A DNA stretch of 64,000 nucleotides from positions 6,351,501-6,415,500 of the forward strand of contig JAXDDX010000007.1 of NCBI GenBank assembly GCA_034670405.1, written 5' to 3'. The notes under the pieces were generated by a model. It was given only the letters and a program-made list of their open reading frames with translations. It ran no database searches and was not told the origin of the DNA. The DNA comes from Hoplostethus atlanticus (taxonomy: Eukaryota > Chordata > Actinopteri > Trachichthyiformes > Trachichthyidae). Made by a program: the position numbers and the translations under genes. This document shows positions 28,601 to 40,300 of this stretch, one piece after another. Each line of letters starts with the position of its first letter. Position 1 is the first letter of the stretch.

Positions 28601-31600
28601 ACCTAATTCAGATAAAAAAAATACGAGTGATACAACCACCACCAAATGAACACCATAGCAGACATCAGGCTACACCGCCATAGATCTACAGAGTCATTCG
28701 TTAGATGGCACCATTCGCCAGTTAAACTACCCTAGCTAACAGAGGTATGTGGCATGTCATTGGGGTTATCAAGTGGGCACCTTCCTTCACCGATGTTTCG
28801 TTGAGTTGGGCCCATGACACCTCAAGAAGGCTCAACGGTGTATTCCAGCGTCTTGGATTCACCCCCCTCTATGCCACCATCTCACAACTCCCCTTTACCC
28901 TCGCCATCTAATGCCTGCCATCAACCTAGCATTAACCTAGCCTTGATCCTAGCCTTGACCTAGCATTAACCTAGCCATACCAGTACAAGCCTATCAATCA
29001 GGCTACTAATACTTATCAGAAGCAAAACATAAGCCACTGTAATTAGTCAACCCAGTTGTTTGAGGGGAGGAGGAAACATAAAAATTGTACTTGTCGCTCA
29101 TAGCCTGCAGTTAGGCTTCAGTCAGGCTAGAAAAAAGAAGAAGGGCATGGGACACTCAAAATGATGTAGGCTAATAAAACCTTCTCTATATGGTAAAACT
29201 TTAATGCATGGGCTTGCTGCACACTAACAAAGCAAAGAGGTCATCGTCATATAGGAGTGCAGTGTGCACAATAGCAACACAGTGGTTTGTAGGCTGATTA
29301 AAAAAACACTGTACTAATACCTGGAACTTAGTGTCATACTAGCACAGCTGGCCAGTGCACAAAGTCTTTGAATCCCATCCCTGAGTTAAAGATCTTTTAA
29401 ATCCTTTCTAAAGACTCACAGATTTCTCTGCTTTTCAGCACTAACTTCTACGCTATTGGGTGGGTGGAAGGTTGTTTAGCTGGCCAATAGAGCTTGGCAC
29501 TTTCAAATATTTTCTTTCATGGATGGCAGAGCATTGGCACTTAACTTACTCCACGTGCACTTCGCCCTTCCCTGCTCTGTAAATAGCTTTCACACAAGGT
29601 GCTGAAATTAATTTCTCCGTCTATTTGATTTGCATATCAATGAATAGAAATACCAGAGTGCTAAATTACCACTCATCATCTCAAGACATTTGTTGTTCTC
29701 ATGAAGTGACGTAGAAAATAATTTGGACCTCACCAGTTGTTGCACATTTTATGCACTGGTTTCAAAATGTATTTATTTAATATTTTCTGTGTGTGTTCTA
29801 CACAAAGTTCTTTATTTCCTTGTTTAATTTGGGCTAAATTGCCTTAATGGTAAGAAAAGATGTTCAATATGTCATATCATGTTACTTGGAATTCATGTTT
29901 AGTTGAATGTAGTCATGTAGTCGTTAAAGGTTTTGAGCTTTCAGAGTTCTTCTAATTCTGCTTTTCTTGCTAACACATCTAGATGTCTTCTACAACTGGA
30001 TTTCACAGTGCAGGTTAAACTTTGCCTCGAAATTACACCAAGCATGGTGTAAAACAGGTGGTTATATATGAAAAAGAATACAGAGGGAGATATTTCTGTC
30101 TCTCATGTCTCATTTTGCTATGAAAGTAAATAGGGAAATAGGGCAAGAGAAAGTGAAAAGTGCACCCTGTGTATTTTTACAAATAGTAGCAGGAGGGTAA
30201 CAATTGTATCCATTATCCAACCATGTGTGTTCAGATATACAAATCATAATACAGAAAATCACAACAATGTGAAATTTTACTCACTCGTTTTTCAGTATCT
30301 GCATGTTACTGTATATATTAATAGATATTGACAATATTACTTATCCAAATTTCGTTGTTCAAAGTAGATTTAGAACCTACACTACATTTTTTTTCTGTAA
30401 CTTTTTTCTAATCTCATCTGATTTCCTCTCCTCTAGTCTCGGGAGCCTCTGGCGCTGAGTGACCTGAAAGAAGAAGTGTCCCCCAGGATCTCTGCTGAGG
30501 ATTTAATCGACCTCTGTGAGCTGTCACTGGCCGGGCCCACCAAGAGGACCAAAGGTAGCAAGCCCAAAATCGTGGCTGTCGACATCCGCAGTGTAGAGGA
30601 GTATCCTTATGGAATCAATGAAGCTACATCATTGAAATTCAGTTGCTAATTCCTCACCTGTTTTAACACTTTTCTTTAATTATTAATTTAACTAGACAGC
30701 CATACATAAACAAATACATTGCTCAAAGAATTACAAAGATGTGCTTTTCTGTCCACTTCCATGAAGAGCGCCTGCTGCCCAGCATTTTGCTTCTTACCTT
30801 CAGGCTTTTTTGATTTCTTGCCCTACCATATAGAGATAAGAATTGCATCATGCGATGAAGTTGGATTTGTGACACATTGGGGGAAAAGAATCTGCAGTAA
30901 AAATGCTTATCCTGACATAGTGTGCTGCATTGGAAGTGTTTGAATAAGCTTGTCAAGCCCAGACTGCTAGTGTGCTGTACAGAATGCTAAGACACTGCTG
31001 CACACTCAACCTGTAACACCGGGCCGTGAGGACTTAAGTGCAGGTGAGACGAGAGCAGGCAGGACTGGATGAAAACCAAGGAATGGACGTTTAATGTATG
31101 TGGTCAAAAATAAGAACACAAAAGCCAGCAGGGCTACTAAAACTAAAAGTACTTGTCCCGTACATATGAAACAACGCTAGAATTAGACTGCTGGACCACA
31201 GCTTGACCAAAGATCGGCTTCTATACTCGGCATGGGTTGCTCAAGATTCAGTGACCGGGGATGAGAGCACATACAGTTAAATAGTCTCAGACACAGCTGA
31301 GATCAGTCAACAATAATCAGGAGGCTGTACCACAACTGGAGCTTGTTTTAACAAGCTTGGATTGCTCAGGTGCATTCAGGTGAGAGAAATGATGGCAGTG
31401 GTGTACAGGTGAGGTCTTTGTGTTGATTTGACTGAGATAAGCCACCAGTTGACCGCCAACTAATAGTCAGTCAGCACTATTTAATTATTGCAATTCACTA
31501 AGGTGCTTTGGAAGTTTTTTTACACTCATTTAAACCACACAGGTAGTGTATATGTGTAAAATATACACATATTACAAAAGGAGAGTAATGGCAGCAGGTA

Positions 31601-34600
31601 TGCTACGGGAAGGTTTTCATATTCTTTCACTTATGGGTGAATAACTTCCTGAGGATTTGTGTATCCCCTATAGACATGACTCAAATGTCTTGAAAGTGGT
31701 GCTGCTTTATGAGGCCGTTGATTAGAGATGGAAAGTTGGTCAACCTTGAGCAGTATAGAGATAACCAAGCAGCTACTTGGCTCTCTCTGTTTGATGTGTG
31801 AAAGCTCTTTGTGCTCTTTTAATAATTTACTAAGAGCAATATTTTAACCTTAATTTTAACAGTTTTTACAAGGTTAAGATGACATCTGAAGTGTTCTGAC
31901 ATACACACACAATCTTTCACACATACAGTACGTATACGCATACATTCAGAAAGCCTCAGTACAGCCTTCACCCTGCTGTACCTGTTTCTGAGTATCTCTG
32001 ATCTTTCGCCTTGCTCTTGACTATAGGTGCCAGTGCATTGCATGGTTTTGAGAATGAACCCTGGGCGCAGAGATTGAAACAGCTTGGTTCCCATCAGAGG
32101 CAAGTATGGGCAGACTCAAGGGGGATGATCTGCTCCAGTTACGTGCTGCCAGACTCTGCAACATTTCAGCTTAGGCCCTTCAGACCAGCCCAGGCAGCCC
32201 TTCCACATCCCTCAGTCTTAGAAACAAGGGCACGAAGGTGTGGGGATTAGCCACTGCTATGTTCTCCGGGCCTGAGGAGAATGCATTATTGTGGCTTATT
32301 GACTACATCCTAGCTTTCTCAGCCATGCCCTGCCCTTTTAGATGTTTGATTTGCTCTTTATCTGCTAGTTTTTTTTGTTGTTGTATATTTTACATGGGCA
32401 CGTTATTGCACCCTGCCTGATGGTTAATGTAGCAGTTAACTCATACTAATAGATTTTAGCTACATTTTTAATGGGGCATGTTGCTAGAGAGTCATGTACA
32501 GGATGTGCTGTTAAGTTAAATATAATGGGCTGTATGTACATTATCAAGAAATCTGCTGCTCCTATCTCTGGGTGTGAACATGCCTCAGTAAACTGGCAGT
32601 CACCGTAGCCTACTGGACTGTACTTGTCAGGTAAGCAATGTGAAGAAGTGGGAGCATTCGACTTGATTATTTCACTTCACTGCCATTAACCTTAAGTAAA
32701 CCAACCCGTTTGGCTTGAATCATAGTAGCCTAGATATCTAATTTGAGATGCTGCATGTGCGTGTACATGCACGCATATGTGAATGTTAGTCTCGCATACG
32801 AACAAAACCACTGTAAATCCCTTAGATTAAAAATGGAATTCTCAACTGGTTGCCAGATTCAATAGCCCCCTTATTCATCTTGGATGGCTCTTCACAAAAT
32901 CACAATATCACATACAGAAATACATTTTGCTATTATGGATGGACGGCTTTTATTCTGTTTTATTACTAGTGGTAAAGTGCACCAGCTAATGCTGACTTTG
33001 AAAGCTCCAAAACCCTGAAAGTGAGCCTCAACCTTTAGGATGTCAGTGGAATGGTAATTGTTTAAGGGGGCTAGAGAATCAATAATCAGTGAGGATTAGT
33101 GGAGAGTAAGCATTTTGGAAAGGGAATTCCTCCAGCCAAATTCCTACACCATAGACTGCTGATAGACAGAGGCTCCTCAGGCTAACCCACGAGGACAAAA
33201 GGGGATTTGACCACTTTCACAGGATTTGGCAACCCTGGTCCTCCTCCATTGTGATCTTAGGCACACCACTGTTGTGAGTCTCTGTGGTTTAAATGACTAC
33301 AATCCAGATTTAGCTGTCTTGGTATCGGTAATAAGCATTAAATGCCGCTGCAGTGGTGTAAAACAACTGTCGTGTGCTTCTTGTAATTCCAAAGGTAAAT
33401 GTACCAGAATGGGATTTTGTCACTCAATGCATTATACTGTGCATTATGTAACAGCCCTAAATCCTCTGAAATGATTTAGAGAATAGCACTAATTCGAATG
33501 GGAAAGGAGCTAAGCACCGCTTGTCTTAAAATATGTCGTAATAATGTTGATAGCTACACACTCAGAAGCAGAACAGGCTCTTTTTTACTCCAAGAGTGAT
33601 TATTCAATTATATACCACACTCTGGCTTTGGTCACTCTCTCTGTGCTCTTACTTCCACTGTACCCCCGGCAATCTCTTGCTTAATGCAGCTCAACCGGCC
33701 TCTTTTCTTTTCTATTCTTTTCTTTTCTTTCCTTTTTGTCCACTTCCTCATTATGTACACACCCCTACTTTCCCACTCTTGCCCCCAATCAGTTACCTTT
33801 TCCTCTGAGTTATTACTTTCATTTGTCTGGCTCATCATATTCTTCCCACCCTTGCCTCCCTCACTTTTATGTGGGCTGGTTTTCCTACAGCTTTCTCCAA
33901 GCTGTCTTACAAAGTTCTGGTTGCACTGACATTCTTTCCCTTTTCCATTCTGCATCAATCTGACAAGCACTGTAACAAGCACACAATTAGCGTATCGCTG
34001 AAGTGACCCGATATGGTTTCCTGATATCCATTGTATCCATTCCTGGTGACCACTGATATCATGGCATTCTAATGAATTAGAAATTCAAATGATCAGTGAA
34101 ATATTCTCATATGCTCTCAAATATGTTCAATCAGACCAGAATTATTGGTGCTCATCTGAATTGGGCAGTGCTATATTTGGCTTTGAAACATTTTAGTGTG
34201 TATCTGCATGAAACGGGTAGAGTTTCCCTTCCTCCTGTAGCCTTGATGTCACAGGCAGGCACCGTGCCACAGATCTCTTGTGTTTTACACAGAATATAAT
34301 AGCCTGTCAATGTGAACAGCGACTATACTGTATGGCCCTGTAAATTTAAGCCAGTACTTTTAGACGCTAAGGATTCATGACGGCGTCAAAGCAGTGTAAG
34401 CAACTGCAGTGTACACCTAAATCATGTCCAGAAGGGCTGTTTTTGTGCCCTGAAAAGGGAAACAGTTATACTTTACTCCTCCAGCTGTCCATTCCAAAGC
34501 TTTAAATGTCTGGGGATTTTTTGCCAAATGGGTGTAAATGAGACCTTTAAAGAAAAATGGAGTTAGAAGTTTTCTGACACTTTAACTACTGAGAAAAATT

Positions 34601-37319
34601 TAACATAAGTTAACTTTCATTTGTAGTCAATGCTAATAATGTCACAGGGTTTAAATCCAGAGCTGTGCCCCTTAACCCCATTGTGTCCAGCTTCAGCAGA
34701 GGCCATATCTCTGGCAGCATCAACATTCCCTACAGCACAGCATTCAGCTCTGATGGTGAGTTGGTGCAGTGTCCTGCAACAGGAATCCTCCAGAACTTCA
34801 GAGGACGCGTCATTGTGGTCATCAGCCATGCCATGAAGAGTGCAGTTATGGTGAGAAAGAGGTCACACACACACCTGTGTTCAATGTTGAATAGCCCGGC
34901 TCTGGAGTATGCTAGTGTGTGCTCATATGATCACATATGAATACACACATTTTCTTGGATTATTGCTTGATGCTTGATGGAAAATAGTGCTCGATTTTGC
35001 TGCAAATACTCTGAAAATCCCAAGGAAATTTGCAAGATTTTTAAGTTTGTAAAACGATTTGTAAATACTACAAGGAGTTTTTCTTTTGGAAGTATGGGAA
35101 GAGGTCCAAATTGTTAAATGTTGTGTGCACACAATCACATTTTCCTGGGGAATACTGTGTAGTGTTTCCATTCAGTACATTTCTAAAAGACCACAGGATG
35201 ATCAGAATCTGTTACTACAACATTATACCCAAATGAGACATAAAACAAATGCCTTCATCCACTCATTACTTTCTACAAGGTAAACAACCATCACAATATT
35301 ACTTAAGTACTTAAATGTTGGGGGAACAATACTCCAAATTGAAGCTTTATACTGGTTAAACATAGAGAACTGAAGCTAAATCATATTTGCAGGAGAATGT
35401 TGATCAAATTGAATGTCAGGTGCTATAGCTACTGACAATTAAATTAATCTTACAATATAAAAACGTGCCATGTGGGCTCCTGTCAATTTGCTGTTTTCTG
35501 GCACACCAAACTTCTGCTTATACAGAAGAAGATCTTCACAGGAATACTTGGCCCATCTGTTTGTACCTGTAGAAACCATTTCAGGAAAATGAGAGGAGGT
35601 TGGTCATGAAGTCCACTTTTTCTGTGAGATTTTTAGTGTCCTGGGTGGAGGTCATGTCTGGCATGACATCCAATGCTCAGCAAGCCAGGAGGTTGTGACA
35701 TAGTGAATTCAGGAAGTTTTGCAGTATCATTATCGTTATAATTATGCAATCCTCGCACGCTTTCACACAGAATGTCATTTTTACACTTTTACCATAGCTC
35801 TGGTGAAAACCAACTTGTCCAAAATGTCCTTAATAACAGTACATTGCTTACATGTTTCAGAAATTACATCACAAAAATATAATATAAATATAATATTACC
35901 ACTCACAACAATCATAAAAAGTGCAGCATTCTGGGGGATATTAATAGAGGCAATTTAGGGTATGAAGTTAGATTCATCCAGCATTATCGTTTTTTCCCCA
36001 CGGGCCACGAAAGGGGGGGACAGAAAAGTGCTCTTTACACGTGATGTTTGATGTGTCCTGTACGTATCACATATTGGATGAATAACAGATAAACGGACAG
36101 ACAGATAATAAAACAGACTATCTATCCGACACAGACAGACTAATAAAAGTGACGTGAGCAAGTGAAGTTGGAGGCCAAAAGGAATGACTCAACAACCTCT
36201 GTTTCAACACAGGTTTATTGTATTATTGTCCACTTCATATCATGGAGGACTTCTCATTAGATTTATTTTCAAGCCTTCACATTGTACTTGAGTCTAAGTT
36301 TAAATGCTTCATGACCCTCAGACCTACTGGAGCCATCGTAATTATTACAAAATGAAAAGGAGCGTAAAGTGACAGATCAGGGGCCTCATTTATAAAGGTT
36401 GCTACACACAAAAAAGTGGCGTTAACGGGGGTGAAATGTGCGTACGCATATTTTACCGCAAACGTCAGGATTTATAGAAAAATTCTATGCGGTAAAAGGT
36501 GCGCAGTTCTACGCATCCTTTCACCCATGCGTAGAGCTCACCGCAAAGTTTTTCAGACACGGGAATCAGCAATGCCCGATGGGGAGATCACAAAATAAAG
36601 CTCAGTCCTCTTAAAAACATAGTTTTTTAAGTGTGCTTTCACATGGATTGTGGTCTGTTGTATCTGTTAAGCCACTACTTAAAACCTATTTTTATACAAA
36701 GGCATTCTCTTAACTCTTATTTTATTGATTATTTTACCGGGCCGGCGCCAGGATGATGTAACCATGCAACAGCCTCAGAAAGGCTAAATAACAACAACAT
36801 GAGGCTACTGTTCAAAATCAAAGAATACATTTATTAATCAGAGACTCACATAAGAACGGAGCACTGCAGAGAATTTATGAACGATAACGATTCTCTGTCA
36901 AAATCAGCAGGGGGAGGCGCCTAGAAACAGCAGTTTGCGGCTTGCATCTCTCTCTCCACAATGGGGGGAATGTATTTACCACCACGAAAAGCAAGCAGGC
37001 TGAGAAACCGAACTAAGTGACGTGTCTGTCTATCGATCTCCTCAGCTCCGTTTCAGTGGGCTACTATGGACGCCCTAGCATACACCTATGGAAATATATT
37101 TCTATAGATACATAAAGCTTAAACTGAGGGGGCAAAAATACAACTGAGGGGCTAAGCATAGTTTACTCTCTCATATGTAGCTCCTTATGCTCAATGTTGT
37201 ATAACTTAATAACTTAACTTAATCATTTTTAAATTGTTTTTATCATTTTGTTCATCGTCAGTTTGTCTACTATTTTTATTTTGTCTTCTAAAGCACTTTG
37301 TAACTTAAACTAAAGTTTA

Positions 37320-37355
<36 letters not shown>

Positions 37356-40300
37356 GGGCTTGTGCTGTTCTCCACAATGTGGCACAGATGCCTCTACTGA
37401 GACCCCAAACAGTACACCTTTATGGCGCTCAACCTCAGTGATGAGCATCTCGATCTCGCACTCCGCAAATTTCGCCTTTCTTGCAGTTGCCGTCTCTCTG
37501 TCTTTCCCTCATTGATAGTCCAACAAAGGCTCCTTCAAGATTCAAGATTCAAGACGTTTATTTGTCACATACACACACGAGGTGTGCAGTGAAATGTAAA
37601 GTGGCAATGCTCAGCAGAAATGTGCAAAGGGCAAAATAACAGGTCACACTATTTACAATAAAAAACCAACACAATATTTACAATGTCACAGTAAGAGCTC
37701 TATATAAAAACAACACAATATTTACAATAAGAGCACTTTATAAAAATATAGTGAAAAAGGGAAATTGTATGTATGTAATATAATATAAATTATAAATTAT
37801 GTGTAGTCTTTACCTAAGTGTGTGTGTGCATAAGAGGGGCAGTGTGTGTGTCTTAACAATGTCGGCATATTCATGACCTATTTAGCATTGACCATTTATG
37901 GATGATTGTGGGACGACACTGGGAGGAGTAGTGGGAGGACACTGGGAGGAGTACACGAGCGCACAATTCACCGCAGGTGGGTATTTATATAGAGAAGACT
38001 GCGTACAGGTGTGCGCCGCACGGTTTTATAGATCTGAATATTTTCTTGCGTTAGTAGATTCTGAGGTTTGTGCGTACGCAATGTTTTAGGATGGAATCTA
38101 CGCAAAGTTTTATAAATGAGGCCCCTGGTATTTTTTAAGTTCACTTATGAAGATAGCAGGTTTTTGCAGGATACTGACAATAGCTCAAACAGTATTTTGC
38201 ATGAATCTTTCCATTTTACATTTCGCTGCGCAAAAATAACTAAGTCTGCATCAGCATTATACAACAGAACCATATTGATGATTAAAATTCCCTATAAAAT
38301 TCCTTTTGTGCTCTTTGGAATAAATTAACCAAACTTATATTTTAAAACTCAGCAGGGATATTGCTCCAGGCTACATCCTGATTTAGAAAAATATGTCCTC
38401 CTTCCATGTTGAAAAGAGAGAGAGAAAAATAAAAAGTTCTCCTTATTGTTGAGACCTCATTGTTAATGATATAGCAGGATATGGTAAATATGTAAATTAC
38501 TGCATATCTCTCTATCTGTCTGTCTAGTAATTCTGTCTTCATATTTACTGTGTGTGTGTGTGCGCGCGCGTGTGGTCAAATTCCCTCTTTAGCAGAACAC
38601 AGCTGACCATTTTTATTTCCAAGGTAGAATCAATACAAGCAAACAAAATGTATTGTTTTTGTTTGATTGAGAAGTTCATTTATTGTTAGAAAGACAGTAG
38701 ATAGACAGGAAGCGTGTAGACTCCCTTAATGAATGCCAAAAGATGGAATAAAGGAAAAAGCAGTTTTCAGTCTGTTACAGTACAATTTTTGACAGTTTAC
38801 TTTTGGGGCAGCTACAGTCTGGTCGTAACGTTAAAGGCTCGCCATTCTGCAAGTGGACTCACTAGCTTGGCCCAAAGCTAATGGTAATGCCTGTGGTGCA
38901 TCACATAGCCATGTGAGTGGCATTCACAATTAAGTCCTTTTACAAACCTGTTATGAGTTGACGTGCTGAACTGAAATGTCCTATAATTTATTCTACCTAA
39001 TCACAAAAGTCTCAGGGGGAATTGGGGGGGGGTTAACTCCTCTTAACCTTGACAGACTAAACAGCAAAATCAGGGGTGGGCAATCATGTGCCATGGAGGG
39101 CTGAGAATCTGTAGGTTTTCACTCCAACCAAAGACTACAGCAGGTGATTTCACTGATTAGTCCCTCCTCTCTGGTTGAAGGTGTGTTAATCAGTGAAATC
39201 ACCTGCTGTAGTCTTTGGTTGGAGAGAAAACCTGCATGCTCTCGGCCCTCTTACATACTTCCTGCAGGTCGATACCCACAGGTCATGCTGTATGAAAAAA
39301 TCTGAATGTTTTTCTAAAAATCATTAATATTCACCGCCACATTGGCAATTTCGTGAGGCGCAATGACAACTTTTCCCCACCGTCAGTTTGGTCATTTGAC
39401 AGACTTGCGCCAGGATGGACAGGGTGGCACAACAGGGGGTGTGTCAATAAAAACTATTTAAGCTAGCTATTTAAGCTGTATTTTACCCCACATTAAGGTA
39501 AACCCTTCACCCATGGACTAAATGAATGCAATATATATATTTTTTAATATCAATATTCTTCTTGGGTGAAGGTGGTCTACTTGGCACAGCCATCATGAAA
39601 TTGTCAATGCACCATTGTGCGAGCTCACCGCTTTTATGGGAATGAAATGAGCTGATATGATTGGCCAGAATTGAAGCCAGCTGTGTGTCATATTTCAAGA
39701 TGCTATGTGTTTGTCATGCTCAGTGGCATAGATCCTATTTGGTCTTACTATAGTGGGGCAGATGTCACATATTTCGATTCTCGAATTCTCAGTCAAGCAT
39801 CCTGTGGTTTATCTCCTAGTATTAACATTTGTTGATACTTCCCATACACTATACTGCCACAAAGTTCTTCCCACCCAATACATGTCAGAGATTGTCTGGT
39901 AACTACTAAATTGATAGCATGAGAACAAAGGTAATCAACAGGAGATGCTGAAGAGTTCTTGTAATGCAGGAAATGCAGGAATTGTCATGTGACCTACAAT
40001 TATGGAAGTCCACTCTCTAACGTTTCTGTAGGCTTTCAGCCGTTACTATGTCTCTGAAAAAGGATGCTTTCGCAATAAGTTTATGTGGGGAAACTGTCAG
40101 TTTCCCTTATTGTGTTGACTTCTTGCAACAAGACAGTCTCAAGGTTGTAAGTAAACACATACTTAGGAACTGGGGGTCTGATGTTTCAATAGAAATTACA
40201 AATGAGGAGAAAATACATGGTAGATTAGATTCTGTAATTTCTTTTCAACCTTGTACAGATTTATAAGCACACAGAGCACAGAGTAACCGGGTTCATGTCA

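Larger units (their letters stand above)
20129..30436 (+). other. Largest tbck intron (10.3 kb), transposon-rich
   Basis: Contains the Tc1 half-element (20816-21290), AT-rich MITE candidate (21866-22155), microsatellites, palindromic MITE copy 1 and the Tc1/mariner element (26076-27331). At 28920-28976 a short irregular repeat of cctagcattaacctagcc occurs. From 27340 to 30430 I see nothing else I can name. Confidence 0.6.
36378..38127. mobile_element. DNA transposon with 19-bp exact TIRs and nested insertions
   Basis: The left end caggggcctcatttataaa recurs exactly inverted at 38109-38127. Internal to both ends are tgcgtacgca motifs. No transposase was seen. The interior holds a LINE 3' fragment (36640-37356) and another retroelement-like tail (37535-37760), so it is probably a short non-autonomous element expanded by later insertions. 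No clear target-site duplication was found, so the superfamily is unassigned. Confidence 0.75.

Noticed and set aside
31010-31400. Possible retroelement LTR or degraded repeat (caccgggccgtgaggac onward)
   Set aside because: No terminal repeats, primer-binding site or coding remnant could be seen.
40048-40266. 72-codon plus-strand ORF in a tbck intron
   Set aside because: No recognised motif, no splice context and no paralogue in the window; a chance ORF or a piece of an unknown repeat cannot be told apart.
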